The notes beneath the pieces were generated by a model. It searched no databases and was not told the DNA's origin. It saw only the letters and a list, made by a program, of their open reading frames with translations. Positions 42,401 to 52,319 of a stretch of 64,000 nucleotides of DNA are shown here, one piece after another (positions within the stretch are counted from its first letter, which is position 1; every line of letters starts with the position of its first letter). Position numbers and translations under genes: made by a program. The DNA is from an uncultured Bacteroides sp. (lineage in GTDB: Bacteria; Bacteroidota; Bacteroidia; Bacteroidales; Bacteroidaceae): contig NZ_OY762899.1 of the NCBI RefSeq assembly GCF_963666545.1, forward strand, positions 3,786,365 through 3,850,364, read 5' to 3'.

Positions 42401-42410
42401 GGTTCTTTTA

Positions 42411-43646
42411 TTAATTCTGGTCTTCTCCTTTTGCGTATTTACTAGGACTTACTTTGAAATGCTTCTTAAATACTTCACGGAAGTACTTGGGGTCATTGAA
42501 TCCGGTCATTTCCGCTACCTCAGTGATGCTGTGTTGTTGTTCTTTTAATAATTGTGCAGCACGCTTCAGGCGGATGAGGCGGGCGTAGTCGGCCGGAGCT
42601 TGGTCGGTCAGAGCTTTTATTTTATTATAGAAGCTTGTGCGGCTCATATTGAGTAATGTACAAAGCACATCTACATTGAATGATGGGTTTGCCATATTAT
42701 CCTCTACGTGCTTTTTCACGCTATCTACAAATCGCCAGTCAATATCTGTGGAGCAATTGATGCATTCGTTTGGATTATTGAGTTCCAGATTGGCATATCT
42801 TCTGCGCAACAGTGCCCTGCTGGCTAGTAAATTGGTGAGTGTCGCTTTTAATATATCAATATTAAAAGGTTTTATCACATATTCGTCTGCACCGGTTCGT
42901 AATCCTTTCAAGATGCTTTTCTTGTCGTCTAAAGCGATCAGTAATACAATGGGGATGTGTGATGTTTCAATATCATTTTTGAGTGTAGTACACAACTCTT
43001 CTCCATCCATGCCGGAAGAGAGTACCATGTCAGAGATTATGAGATCGGGCTTGTATTCTTGGACTATCTCAAGTGCTTCTTTTCCGTTATTGGTTATCTG
43101 TACAGTGTATTGTTCGGACAAGGATTGTTCGAGGTGGGAGGATAGTTCTTCGTCGGTTTCGATAATGAGAACCCGGAAATCGGTGGTAGCATGTTTCTCA
43201 TGGGGAATGTCAACTGATGAGGCATTATCATTTCCCAAATGGGTCAGCGTACGGTTGTTGTTATTTTCTCCCGTATTAATAAGGGTGTTTGCTAAACGAA
43301 GCATGGTTTCTACATTACGGATAGCTGTATTTAAGTTGCTTGCTCCTTCGCTTGTTAATGCTTCTTTATCTAATATCTCTTCAAGAGGAGCTTTTATCAG
43401 ACTAAGCGGCGTGAGCATATTGTGGGTGGTATCGATAAATGACTGTAGTTTCTCGTCTGAGTTTTTTCTAATTTTTCTTAATGCTAGAATGCGGCCAGTG
43501 AGAAAAACCAAAAGTCCTGTTGTTATTCCAAGTAGTAGTAGTTCGCCTATTGTGTAGTCGGATGATTTTCCACTAGCTATGTCGTGTGCTTGGGCGTTGC
43601 ATAGCATAGCATAAAATGTGAGAAGGAGAGCTGAAATTCTTTTCAT
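42411..43646 (-). CDS. Reduced hybrid regulator: HisKA, receiver and AraC domains without ATPase
   Basis: The 411-residue protein has a signal-like N-terminus (to A20) and a membrane helix (34-53). A HisKA-type dimerisation helix pair follows, with His at residue 75 in IDTTHNMLTPLSLIKAPLEEIL. A linker (about 125-155) then replaces the expected HATPase domain. After it come a receiver domain (phosphoacceptor D206, conserved K259) and an AraC-type DNA-binding domain (about 300-405, with MSRTSFYNKIKAL and MTGFNDPKYFREVFKKHF). It looks like a hybrid two-component system that has lost its periplasmic sensor and its kinase ATP-binding part. It is first in an operon with the chromate transporter pair, so it may be an autoregulator of transport. 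How it would be phosphorylated is unknown. Confidence 0.85.
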   Translation of the reverse strand: MKRISALLLTFYAMLCNAQAHDIASGKSSDYTIGELLLLGITTGLLVFLTGRILALRKIRKNSDEKLQSFIDTTHNMLTPLSLIKAPLEEILDKEALTSEGASNLNTAIRNVETMLRLANTLINTGENNNNRTLTHLGNDNASSVDIPHEKHATTDFRVLIIETDEELSSHLEQSLSEQYTVQITNNGKEALEIVQEYKPDLIISDMVLSSGMDGEELCTTLKNDIETSHIPIVLLIALDDKKSILKGLRTGADEYVIKPFNIDILKATLTNLLASRALLRRRYANLELNNPNECINCSTDIDWRFVDSVKKHVEDNMANPSFNVDVLCTLLNMSRTSFYNKIKALTDQAPADYARLIRLKRAAQLLKEQQHSITEVAEMTGFNDPKYFREVFKKHFKVSPSKYAKGEDQN

Positions 43647-43671
43647 CGTAGTTGACTTCTCTAAAGTTGAG

Positions 43672-43700
43672 CAAAATTAGTTCTTATGCTTACAAAGTTA
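43672..43700 (-). promoter_or_regulatory. Two candidate -7 boxes of the regulator-chrA operon
   Basis: On the minus strand TAATTTTG (plus 43672-43679) and TAACTTTG (plus 43693-43700) both match TAnnTTTG. Neither has a TTTG element at the usual distance. Confidence 0.45.
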
Positions 43701-43754
43701 GATAATAAATCCAAGAAATTAGCCAAGTGATCTAGAAACTTTACAATAAATAAA

Positions 43755-43798
43755 CAATCCCTGACCATCCTTAAGAATAAGGAATAGCCAGGGAATTG
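43755..43798 (-). terminator. Terminator of purL
   Basis: A two-part stem: CAATCCCTG pairs with CAGGGAATTG (one bulge) and TCCTTA pairs with TAAGGA around a 4-base loop. Confidence 0.75.
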
Positions 43799-43817
43799 TC
43801 ATTAATAAAACAATTAA

Positions 43818-46800
43818 CTATTTTTTCTTCTTATCAATCCACTTACGGGCATTGACAAAGGCTTCTATCCATGGAGTGACTTGGTCGTTATCCAAACGTT
43901 CGCTTGGGTAGTAAGCGTTCTGCCAAGGGAATATGGCGCGCTCCAAGTGAGGCATCATCGCCAAATGTCTACCGTCAACACTAGCCAAAGCGGCCACTGA
44001 ATAGTCGGAACCGTTGGGGTTAGCTGGATATTCATCATAACTGTACTTAGCTACCACGTTGTACTTGTCTTCTTCATAAGGAAGAGAGAATTTTCCTTCT
44101 CCGTGTGCTACCCAGAGTCCAAGTTTGCTTCCACTTAGCGAACCGAACATTACACTGCGATTGGCAGGAATGGTTACTCCAAGGAAAGCCGATTCAAACT
44201 TGTGCGATTCATTGTGAAGCATCTTCCCTTTCGCTTCGTGTTCCGGATTGATAAGTCCAAGCTCCATCATCAATTGGCAACCGTTGCAGATACCCAGTGA
44301 TAATGTGTCTTCGCGGGCATAGAAGTTATCCAAAGCTGTTTTGGCCTTTTCATTGAAGAGGAAGCCACCTGCCCACCCTTTGGCAGAGCCTAAAACGTCG
44401 GAGTTAGAGAATCCACCACAATAAACAACCATGTTTACATCTTCCAATGTTTCGCGACCGCTGATAAGATCGGTCATGGTAACGTCTTTCACGTCAAAGC
44501 CCGCAAGATAAAGTGAGTAGGCCATTTCACGTTCACCGTTCGTGCCCTTTTCGCGAATGATCGCAGCACGTATTCCGCTAGGAGTACGACGCTCGGGCGT
44601 AATGCCGTATTGTGAGAATTTACCTTTGAAGGTAGAAGCAAATGCCAATTCCAAAGGTTGCATCTTATAATTTTCGAAACGTTTTTGTGCACAGCCGTTC
44701 ATAGACTGTTTGCGGTCAAGCAGGTAAGAAGATGAGTACCACACATCGCGCATATAGTCGATGCCAAACTGATACGTAGCCTCGTCTTTCGTTACGAGGA
44801 TATGACGTTCATCAGTTGGTTTTCCTAATTTTATGAAACCGACACCAGCTTCTTCGAGAATCTTTTTCACTTCTTCGCTGTGCTTGTCTTTCACTTGAAT
44901 AACAATACCCGGGTTCTCGGCAAATAATATTTTGATGATATCATCCTCTTGTAGTTTGTCCAGGTTGATTTCCATACCACCTTCCACATTGGCAAAGCAC
45001 ATCTCAAGTAGCGTAGTGATAAGTCCACCGGCAGATATATCGTGTCCTGCCAGAATAAAACCTTTGTTGACAAGTTCTTGTACGGCAAGGAAGGCATCAC
45101 GGAAGTATTCGGCATCTTGCACGCAAGGTACATCGTCGCCTACTTTGCCAAGTGATTGTGCAAAGGCCGATCCGCCAAGCTTGAATGAATCAAAACTAAA
45201 GTCGATGTGATATAAGGTTGATTTCTCATCGTTTACTAATACAGGAGAAACAACTTTCTTCACGTCGGTTACTTCTGCACCGGCAGAAACGATTACTGTT
45301 CCCGGAGAAATGACTTTGCTTCCGTCAGGGTATTTCTGAGTCATCGAGAGGGAGTCTTTACCCGTAGGAACATTGATTTGCAATGTGCAACAGAAGTCGC
45401 TTAATGCTTTAACAGCTGTGTAAAGGCGTGCATCTTCTCCTTCTTGAGAACGGCAAGGCCACATCCAATTGGCAGAGAGTGACAGACTATCCAGTCCGTC
45501 GGCAAGTGGTGCCCAGACAATGTTAGTCAGGGCTTCAGCTACAGAGAGAATTGAGCCGGCAGCCGGATCGGCCAATGCAGCTTGCGGTGCATGTCCGATG
45601 GAGGTGGCGATACCTTTTTCTCCACGGTAGTCGAGTGCTACCACGCCACAGTCGCTTAGTGGAAGTTGAATTTCTCCCTGACATTGTTGACGCGCTACTT
45701 TACCCGTTACCGAGCGGTCTACTTTATTAGTCAACCAGTCTTTACAAGCTACAGCCTCGAGTTGAAGTACCTGTGTGAGGTATTCGTGCAGCTGTGATAT
45801 TTCGTATGTCGGATTGGCGTAATGACGCTCTACCGTTTTATCAATCATGTAAGTCTTTGGTGAAGAACCGAACATCTGCTCCACGGCAAGATCAAATGGA
45901 CGAACGCCATCTGCTTGTTGAAATGAGAAACGTTGATCTCCTGTTGTTTCACCCACCACGTACATTGGGGCACGTTCACGTTCGGCAATCTTACGAACAT
46001 GCTCGATGGCCTCCTCTTTAATAAGGAGTCCCATGCGTTCTTGCGATTCGTTGGCAATGATTTCTTTAGCAGACAGAGTTTTGTCTCCGATAGGAAGTTT
46101 GCTCATGTCGATCAATCCACCACATTCTTCAACCAATTCGGAGAGACAGTTTACGTGTCCTGCCGAACCGTGGTCGTGAATAGAAACAATCGGATTTTCA
46201 TCTTCTTCGCACAATGCACGTACCACATTATTGGCGCGTTTCTGCATTTCCGCATTGGCTCTTTGCACGGCATTCAGTTCAATACCACTGCTGTAACGAC
46301 CTGTATCTACAGAAGAAACCGAACCACCACCTAAACCGATGCGATAATTATCTCCACCAATCAGCACTACTTTGTTGCCTACTTCGGGTTTGCCTTTCAG
46401 GCAGTCTCGTTGTGTACCATAGCCCACACCACCGGCAAGCATGATCACTTTGTCGTAACCATAAACTTCATCGTTTTCTTTGTGTTCAAAGGTGAGTACC
46501 GAACCACAGATAAGCGGTTGGCCGAACTTGTTTCCAAAGTCTGATGCACCATTAGAAGCTTTAATAAGAATTTGTTCCGGTGTTTGGTATAGCCATTTGC
46601 GTACAGGCAGTACTTCTTCCCATTCACGGTCTTCTTCGGTGCGAGGGTAAGAAGTCATATATACCGCAGTTCCTGCGATAGGCAAAGAACCTTTACCACC
46701 TCCCATACGGTCGCGTATTTCACCACCCGTACCGGTCGATGCACCATTGAAGGGCTCTACAGTAGTAGGAAAGTTATGCGTCTCCGCTTTTAGCGATATA

Positions 46801-47522
46801 ACCGTTTTAATATCTTTAATAAGGAAATAGTCTGATTTGGAATGATCGGCAGGAGCGAATTGTTCAACTACCGGACCTTCGGCAAAAGCCACATTATCTT
46901 TATAAGCAGAGATAATCTTATTCGGGTTCTCTTGCGTTGTTTTTTTGATCATCTGAAAGAGCGATGATTCCATTTCTACTCCGTCGATTACAAACGTACC
47001 TCCAAATATTTTGTGGCGGCAGTGTTCAGAGTTGATTTGAGCAAAGCCGAATACTTCAGAGTCTGTTAACTTGCGTCCTAAATCCTGCTCTACCTTTTTC
47101 AGATAATCCATCTCTTCTTTCGAAAGAGCAAGCCCCTCTTTTTCATTGTAGGCTTCCAGATCATCTACATATAAGATAGGTTCCGGTAGGCGATTGGTCA
47201 CAAAAATCTCTTGGTTTAAGCCATGATACATGCGCTGTAACATTGGGTCACGTTCAGCGTTCTCATCGTTCACAGGAAAATATTCCTCGATGCGGGTGAT
47301 GCCCTCTAGCCCCATGTTTTGGGTGATTTCCACTGCATTCGTGCTCCATGGAGTAATCATTTCGCGCCGTGGACCGATAAAGTATCCGAGCAGGTTTTTT
47401 TCACTTTCCTTGTTGGCTTCTCCAAAAAGCCAGCAGAGTTTCTTACTATCATTCGCAGTGAGCTCGTGGCCGCATTCTACGGCAATCACGCTTTTGGAAG
47501 GAGTTCTGAAAAAAAAGATCAT
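43818..47522 (-). CDS. purL: Phosphoribosylformylglycinamidine synthase (large single-chain form)
   Basis: The 1234-residue enzyme makes FGAM from FGAR, glutamine and ATP in purine synthesis. The order is an N-terminal PurS-like part, a linker with NSEHCRHKIFGG, two AIRS-type ATP-binding halves (KAETHNFPTTVEPF, GGVGYGTQRD; then TGKDSLSMTQ, GHDISAGGL) and a C-terminal class I glutamine amidotransferase. The nucleophile Cys is in LGICNGCQ near residue 1078, and the His-Glu pair is in MPHLERAIFPW near 1191. This is the large form, not the split PurL/Q/S. It is monocistronic with a -7 box at 47565-47572 and its own terminator. Confidence 0.97.
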   Translation of the reverse strand: MIFFFRTPSKSVIAVECGHELTANDSKKLCWLFGEANKESEKNLLGYFIGPRREMITPWSTNAVEITQNMGLEGITRIEEYFPVNDENAERDPMLQRMYHGLNQEIFVTNRLPEPILYVDDLEAYNEKEGLALSKEEMDYLKKVEQDLGRKLTDSEVFGFAQINSEHCRHKIFGGTFVIDGVEMESSLFQMIKKTTQENPNKIISAYKDNVAFAEGPVVEQFAPADHSKSDYFLIKDIKTVISLKAETHNFPTTVEPFNGASTGTGGEIRDRMGGGKGSLPIAGTAVYMTSYPRTEEDREWEEVLPVRKWLYQTPEQILIKASNGASDFGNKFGQPLICGSVLTFEHKENDEVYGYDKVIMLAGGVGYGTQRDCLKGKPEVGNKVVLIGGDNYRIGLGGGSVSSVDTGRYSSGIELNAVQRANAEMQKRANNVVRALCEEDENPIVSIHDHGSAGHVNCLSELVEECGGLIDMSKLPIGDKTLSAKEIIANESQERMGLLIKEEAIEHVRKIAERERAPMYVVGETTGDQRFSFQQADGVRPFDLAVEQMFGSSPKTYMIDKTVERHYANPTYEISQLHEYLTQVLQLEAVACKDWLTNKVDRSVTGKVARQQCQGEIQLPLSDCGVVALDYRGEKGIATSIGHAPQAALADPAAGSILSVAEALTNIVWAPLADGLDSLSLSANWMWPCRSQEGEDARLYTAVKALSDFCCTLQINVPTGKDSLSMTQKYPDGSKVISPGTVIVSAGAEVTDVKKVVSPVLVNDEKSTLYHIDFSFDSFKLGGSAFAQSLGKVGDDVPCVQDAEYFRDAFLAVQELVNKGFILAGHDISAGGLITTLLEMCFANVEGGMEINLDKLQEDDIIKILFAENPGIVIQVKDKHSEEVKKILEEAGVGFIKLGKPTDERHILVTKDEATYQFGIDYMRDVWYSSSYLLDRKQSMNGCAQKRFENYKMQPLELAFASTFKGKFSQYGITPERRTPSGIRAAIIREKGTNGEREMAYSLYLAGFDVKDVTMTDLISGRETLEDVNMVVYCGGFSNSDVLGSAKGWAGGFLFNEKAKTALDNFYAREDTLSLGICNGCQLMMELGLINPEHEAKGKMLHNESHKFESAFLGVTIPANRSVMFGSLSGSKLGLWVAHGEGKFSLPYEEDKYNVVAKYSYDEYPANPNGSDYSVAALASVDGRHLAMMPHLERAIFPWQNAYYPSERLDNDQVTPWIEAFVNARKWIDKKKK

Positions 47523-47564
47523 ATTGAATTACGAGTTATGAATTACGTATTGTAAATGATGCTG

Positions 47565-47572
47565 CAAAGATA
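47565..47572 (-). promoter_or_regulatory. -7 box of purL
   Basis: TATCTTTG on the minus strand (plus CAAAGATA), with a leader of about 35 bases. No purine riboswitch-like fold was recognised. Confidence 0.55.
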
Positions 47573-47986
47573 GCTAAAAAAGGTTGGCGATGGAAAAGAA
47601 AAGAAAAGAAAAATGAGATAAGGTGGTGGACAATACTGAAATTTAATGCGGAAGAGAGACTGACACAAGTTAACATGTTATCTTTTAAATTTAACACGTT
47701 GAGTTAAAATGTTTAGGTCATTAAGCATTTAAGTATAACTCGTTAAACTTTATTCCATTGAAAAACTACCTGGATAGGGATGAATGATCTTTGATTAGAC
47801 ATTTTACAACTATTGACTAAACACTCTGATGTATAGATTGATGAGCTTCTCGTTGGTCTTGTTTTACTATCTATTTGTTGTCTCCTTTCACTATTAATCT
47901 CGAAATATGCTGTTTTAAAGTATTTATGTCACGAAAAAACGTTAACGGAATATCTACGTCTCGCAAAAAAATACGATATTTGCGCC
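47573..47986. other. Gene-free spacer between purL and the lysE-type gene
   Basis: About 410 bp without a credible gene. It contains the degenerate repeat cluster at 47667-47749. The stretch just before the ATG at 47987 (GATATTTG) resembles but does not match a -7 box. Confidence 0.5.
47667..47749. repeat. Degenerate TTAAC/GTTAA repeat cluster
   Basis: Several short, partly palindromic blocks follow one another at roughly 20-base intervals: AAGTTAACATGTTA, AATTTAACACGTTGAGTT, AAAATGTTTAGG, AAGCATTTAAG and AACTCGTTAAACTT. The first and last blocks are imperfectly complementary, so a loose hairpin is possible. It resembles in style the better-formed palindrome at 4 kb but shares no long exact match with it. 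Confidence 0.4.
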
Positions 47987-48643
47987 ATGTTTCAAATAGA
48001 GGTCACCATATTAGACTTATTGATAAAAGGATTCATTATAGGCGTCGTGGTTTCTGCACCACTAGGGCCTGTGGGGGTACTTTGCATTCAACGAACTTTA
48101 AACAAAGGCCGTTGGTATGGTTTTGTAACCGGACTTGGCGCTTCGCTTAGTGATATAGCCTATGCATTGCTTACCGGCTATGGCATGAGTTTCATCTTCG
48201 ACTTTATTAATGCTAATATCTTCTATTTGCAGTTATTGGGCAGTGTGATGCTCCTTGCTTTTGGTTATTATACCTTTCGCAGTAATCCGGTACAATCTAT
48301 TCGGCCTGCTTCTTCCAGTAAAGGCACATATTTCCATAATTTTATAACGGCTTTTGCCGTAACACTATCCAATCCACTTATTATCTTTCTTTTTATCGGT
48401 TTGTTTGCCCGGTTTGCTTTTGTACTACCCGGTATCCCTGTTTTCGAAGAAGTGATAGGTTATGCGGCTATTGTGATGGGGGCCTTAACGTGGTGGTTTA
48501 GTCTGACATTTTTTGTCAGTAAGGTACGCACACGTTTCAACTTACGAGGAATCTGGCTTATCAACCGAATTATTGGTGGGGCGGTTATTGTCGTGTCATT
48601 GTTGGGCCTCATCTTTACATTACTTGGAGCCTCGTTTTATTAG
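47987..48643 (+). CDS. LysE family translocator
   Basis: The 218-residue inner-membrane protein has six hydrophobic helices. The LysE/RhtB hallmark lies in the first loop, GVVVSAPLGPVGVLCIQRTLNKGRWYGFVTGLGAS, and a second family element is AFAVTLSNPLIIFLFIGLFA. Members export amino acids or related small molecules; the substrate is not determinable. It precedes a DUF4924 gene by 62 bases on the same strand. Confidence 0.9.
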   Translation: MFQIEVTILDLLIKGFIIGVVVSAPLGPVGVLCIQRTLNKGRWYGFVTGLGASLSDIAYALLTGYGMSFIFDFINANIFYLQLLGSVMLLAFGYYTFRSNPVQSIRPASSSKGTYFHNFITAFAVTLSNPLIIFLFIGLFARFAFVLPGIPVFEEVIGYAAIVMGALTWWFSLTFFVSKVRTRFNLRGIWLINRIIGGAVIVVSLLGLIFTLLGASFY

Positions 48644-48705
48644 GTTTCTTTTCTATTTCCGATTTTCTATTATAACAAATTGACTTCTCAATAATAATTA
48701 GAGCA

Positions 48706-49251
48706 ATGCAAATAGCGCAACAACTGAAAGATAAGAATATAGCTGAATATCTGATATATATGTGGCAGATAGAGGACTTGATAAGAGCCAATGATTGCGA
48801 CATAGACCAATTAGAACGAAATATAATCTCTGCTTATCAGGTGTCTGATGAGGAACGGAGTACTTTGAAGCAGTGGTATGCTGACTTGGTGAACATGATG
48901 CGCGAGGAGGGAGTAAAAGAGAAAGGGCATTTGCAGATAAACAGGAATGTGATTATCAACCTGACTGAGTTGCATAATACTTTATTGAATTCACCCCAGT
49001 TTCCTTTTTATAATGGTGCTTATTTTAAAGCTCTGCCTTTTATTGTAGAACTGCGTGCGAAGGGTGAAAAGAAAGAAGAGCCTGAACTAGAAACTTGTTT
49101 TGAAGCTTTATATGGGGTGATGCTTTTGAGGCTACAGAAAAAAATGGTTAGTGAGGGAACGCTAAAGGCGATTGAATCTATCACCAATCTGCTCTCGATG
49201 CTGGCCAATTATTATGATAAGGATAAAAAAGGAGAATTAAAATTAGATTGA
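48706..49251 (+). CDS. DUF4924 family protein
   Basis: The 181-residue soluble, all-helical protein has no signal peptide and matches the DUF4924 family of Bacteroidetes (opening QIAQQLKDKNIAEYLIYMWQIEDLIR). The function is not known. Its stop is one base before the rfbD start, so the two are translationally close and probably co-transcribed, as is often seen in this phylum. Confidence 0.85.
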   Translation: MQIAQQLKDKNIAEYLIYMWQIEDLIRANDCDIDQLERNIISAYQVSDEERSTLKQWYADLVNMMREEGVKEKGHLQINRNVIINLTELHNTLLNSPQFPFYNGAYFKALPFIVELRAKGEKKEEPELETCFEALYGVMLLRLQKKMVSEGTLKAIESITNLLSMLANYYDKDKKGELKLD

Positions 49252-49252
49252 T

Positions 49253-50122
49253 ATGAATATACTTGTTACCGGAGCCAACGGACAGTTGGGAAACGAAATG
49301 CGTGTTCTCTCCAAAGACAACGCTCAGCATACGTACTTCTTTACCGATGTGCAGGAACTTGATATATGTAACCAACAAGCTATTGAAGCTTATGTTGCAG
49401 AGAATCAAATAGATATGATTGTAAACTGTGCTGCTTATACAGCAGTGGACAATGCGGAAGATAATAAAGAACTCTGTGATAAATTGAACAATATTGCTCC
49501 CGGTTATCTGGCTGCTGCCGCACAAAGTCGTGGAGCGGCTATGATACAAGTATCTACCGATTATGTGTTTAACGGGACAAACCATATCCCTTATACCGAA
49601 GAAGAACAGACTTGTCCGGCTTCCGTTTATGGAACGACCAAACTGGCGGGTGAGGAGAAGGTCTTGGCTTTTTGTGAGAAATCGGTTGTGATCCGTACGG
49701 CATGGCTGTACTCCATTTATGGAAGTAACTTTGTGAAGACAATGATCCGCTTGGGGCGTGAGCGTGATAGTCTGGGTGTTATCTTTGATCAGGTTGGCAC
49801 ACCTACCTATGCGCATGATTTGGCTGTTGCCATCTATGCTATAATAAATAAAGGTATAGTACGGGGCGTATATCACTTTAGTAATGAAGGTGTTTGTTCA
49901 TGGTACGACTTTACGTTGGCTATTCATCGCATGGCAGGCATCGATTCCTGCAAAGTTCGTCCTCTGCACACAGCGGATTACCCTACCAAGGCTGCGCGTC
50001 CGCATTATTCGGTGCTCGATAAAACAAAGATAAAAGAGACTTTCGGACTTGAGATTCCCCATTGGGAAGAGAGTCTGAGGCATTGCATGACTATCTTATC
50101 TTCCGCTTTTGCTGAGAAATGA
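49253..50122 (+). CDS. rfbD: dTDP-4-dehydrorhamnose reductase
   Basis: The 289-residue NAD(P)-dependent extended SDR enzyme makes dTDP-L-rhamnose, the last step of the RmlABCD pathway for surface polysaccharide. It shows the dinucleotide motif TGANGQLG at the N-terminus, STDYVFNG, the catalytic YGTTK (Y-x3-K), and SNEGVCSWYDF near the C-terminus. The length is normal. The other rml genes are not in the window, so rhamnose synthesis is encoded in pieces. It follows DUF4924 by one base and precedes prfC. Confidence 0.94.
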   Translation: MNILVTGANGQLGNEMRVLSKDNAQHTYFFTDVQELDICNQQAIEAYVAENQIDMIVNCAAYTAVDNAEDNKELCDKLNNIAPGYLAAAAQSRGAAMIQVSTDYVFNGTNHIPYTEEEQTCPASVYGTTKLAGEEKVLAFCEKSVVIRTAWLYSIYGSNFVKTMIRLGRERDSLGVIFDQVGTPTYAHDLAVAIYAIINKGIVRGVYHFSNEGVCSWYDFTLAIHRMAGIDSCKVRPLHTADYPTKAARPHYSVLDKTKIKETFGLEIPHWEESLRHCMTILSSAFAEK

Positions 50123-50207
50123 TAGCTTCTGAACATGAAATTAATTAAGTAACAAAAATCAGTTTATCCGTTCTCTTTGTTTTAGAGGGTGGATGATACG
50201 AATCATT

Positions 50208-51773
50208 ATGAATGAAATAGAAAGAAGGCGTACGTTCGCCATTATCTCACACCCCGATGCGGGTAAAACTACTTTGACAGAAAAACTTCTTCTGTTTGGA
50301 GGACAAATTCAGGTAGCCGGTGCGGTGAAAAGCAATAAAATAAAGAAGACGGCAACGAGCGACTGGATGGAGATTGAGAAACAACGCGGTATCTCGGTTA
50401 CCACTTCGGTGATGGAGTTTGATTACCGTGACTACAAGGTGAACATTCTCGATACTCCGGGTCACCAGGATTTTGCGGAAGATACTTTCCGTACGCTTAC
50501 GGCGGTGGATAGTGTTATCATCGTTGTGGACGGTGCCAAAGGTGTGGAAGCGCAAACAAGGAAGTTGATGGAAGTGTGCCGCATGCGCAATACGCCCGTA
50601 ATCATCTTCGTCAACAAGATGGACCGTGAGGGACGTGACCCGTTTGACCTTCTGGACGAGTTGGAAGAGGAACTTCATATCAGTGTTCGCCCGCTTTCAT
50701 GGCCAATAGATCAGGGTGCCCGCTTCAAAGGTGTCTATAATATATATGAAGAAAAGTTGGATCTTTATCAACCTTCTAAGCAAGTGGTAACGGAAAAGGT
50801 AGCTGTGGATCTCAACAGTACTGAATTAGATAAAATTATCGGGCAGGGACAGGCCGAAAAGCTCCGTGCTGACTTGGAATTGATTAACGGCGTTTATAGC
50901 GAGTTCTGCGTGGATGACTATCTGGAAGCCGAAATCGCTCCTGTTTTCTTCGGTTCGGCACTCAATAACTTTGGCGTGCAGGAACTATTGGATTGCTTTG
51001 TGAAGATAGCTCCCAGTCCCCGCCCTGTAGAAGCCGAAGAACGTGAAGTAAAGCCCAATGATGCTAAGTTTACCGGATTTATCTTTAAGATAACAGCCAA
51101 TATTGACCCGAACCATCGTTCGTGCGTGGCTTTCTGCAAAATCTGCTCAGGTAAGTTCTTGCGTAATGCTCCTTATTTACATGTTCGTCATGGCAAGACA
51201 ATGCGTTTCTCATCGCCCACACAATTTATGGCGCAACGTAAAACCACCATTGATGAGGCTTGGGCAGGAGATATTATCGGTTTGCCGGATAATGGCACCT
51301 TTAAGATAGGTGATACACTCACTGAAGGCGAATTGTTGCACTTCCGTGGTTTGCCCAGCTTCTCTCCAGAGATGTTCAAGTACATTGAGAATGCCGACCC
51401 GATGAAGCAAAAGCAGTTGGCCAAAGGTATTGACCAATTGATGGATGAGGGTGTGGCACAGTTATTTGTTAATCAGTTCAATGGTCGTAAAATCATCGGT
51501 ACGGTAGGCCAGTTGCAGTTCGAAGTTATTCAATACCGTTTGTTGAATGAATACAATGCCTCTTGTCGTTGGGAACCTCTTAGCCTGTACAAAGCCTGTT
51601 GGATAGAGAGTGATGATGCTGAGCAGCTGGATGCTTTCAAGAAACGCAAATACCAATACATGGCTAAAGACCGCGAAGGGCGCGACGTCTTCTTGGCTGA
51701 TAGTAATTACGTGCTACAGATGGCACAAATAGACTTTAAGAATATCAAGTTCCACTTCTCAAGCGAATTTTGA
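50208..51773 (+). CDS. prfC: Peptide chain release factor 3
   Basis: The protein, 521 residues from ATG 50208, is a translational GTPase that recycles RF1/RF2. The G motifs are G1 [14 protein letters not shown]3 DTPGHQDF and G4 NKMDREG. RF3-specific segments follow, such as [14 protein letters not shown] and the C-terminal [22 protein letters not shown]. An in-frame ATG at 50193 would add five residues; conserved family N-termini make 50208 slightly more likely. A strong hairpin terminator follows. Confidence 0.95.
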   Translation: MNEIERRRTFAIISHPDAGKTTLTEKLLLFGGQIQVAGAVKSNKIKKTATSDWMEIEKQRGISVTTSVMEFDYRDYKVNILDTPGHQDFAEDTFRTLTAVDSVIIVVDGAKGVEAQTRKLMEVCRMRNTPVIIFVNKMDREGRDPFDLLDELEEELHISVRPLSWPIDQGARFKGVYNIYEEKLDLYQPSKQVVTEKVAVDLNSTELDKIIGQGQAEKLRADLELINGVYSEFCVDDYLEAEIAPVFFGSALNNFGVQELLDCFVKIAPSPRPVEAEEREVKPNDAKFTGFIFKITANIDPNHRSCVAFCKICSGKFLRNAPYLHVRHGKTMRFSSPTQFMAQRKTTIDEAWAGDIIGLPDNGTFKIGDTLTEGELLHFRGLPSFSPEMFKYIENADPMKQKQLAKGIDQLMDEGVAQLFVNQFNGRKIIGTVGQLQFEVIQYRLLNEYNASCRWEPLSLYKACWIESDDAEQLDAFKKRKYQYMAKDREGRDVFLADSNYVLQMAQIDFKNIKFHFSSEF

Positions 51774-51810
51774 TTCAAGACTTCTTCTTTTGAGGTAAAA
51801 GAAGCTTTTG

Positions 51811-51861
51811 GAAGCACAATTACAGGATGAATAAATCATGTAATTGTGCTTCTTCTTTTTT
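51811..51861 (+). terminator. Terminator of prfC
   Basis: A perfect 14-bp stem joins GAAGCACAATTACA (51811-51824) to TGTAATTGTGCTTC (51839-51852), followed by TTCTTTTTT. Confidence 0.92.
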
Positions 51862-51986
51862 ACGTTATTACACTTTAGCATTTTTTATTCATTTTCTTCT
51901 TTTTCCTATTACATTTAGTTGGTATATTGTGACGATTTCTTGTAAACCGACTTAAATTACTTACAAATACTAAATCCTATTACTTT

Positions 51987-52247
51987 ATGGAAAATATTGA
52001 AACAGCTCTCTTATTGCTGGTTGTGGGGATGGGCACTGTCTTTGCCATTCTAATACTGGTCATCTATTTGGGGAAATCGCTCATCTTTCTGGTGAATAAA
52101 TATGCCCCTGAAGAAGAAATTCCTCTGAAACAAGTGCCTGCCAAAGGTCCGGCTCCAATACCCGGAAACATTCTCTCTGCTATTACGGCTGCCGTTAATG
52201 TGGTGACACATGGTAAGGGGAAAGTTTCAAAAATAGAAAAGATATAA
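51987..52247 (+). CDS. oadG: OadG-like gamma subunit of Na+-pumping decarboxylase
   Basis: The 86-residue membrane protein has one N-terminal hydrophobic helix (ALLLLVVGMGTVFAILILVIYLGKSLIFLV), followed by a Pro-rich linker and a basic tail. This matches OadG, the small assembly and Zn-binding subunit of the oxaloacetate decarboxylase sodium pump. It is followed by the alpha and beta subunits in order, gamma-alpha-beta, as in other such pumps. The usual C-terminal histidines are not obvious. Confidence 0.88.
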   Translation: MENIETALLLLVVGMGTVFAILILVIYLGKSLIFLVNKYAPEEEIPLKQVPAKGPAPIPGNILSAITAAVNVVTHGKGKVSKIEKI

Positions 52248-52319
52248 TCTTTATAATGTATAATCGTTGAGCGGTTGTGATTGGAATATTTAGCTGTTCA
52301 ACATTTCATCTAATAGTAT

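Noticed and set aside
42637-43557. A 306-codon open frame antisense to the hybrid regulator
   Set aside because: The minus-strand protein has clear receiver and AraC domains; the antisense translation shows no recognisable motif and is a coding shadow.
47523-47564. Purine riboswitch upstream of purL
   Set aside because: The leader is only about 35-45 bases and shows no three-way junction.
49181-49876. A 231-codon open frame antisense to rfbD
   Set aside because: No conserved features; rfbD is certain on the plus strand.
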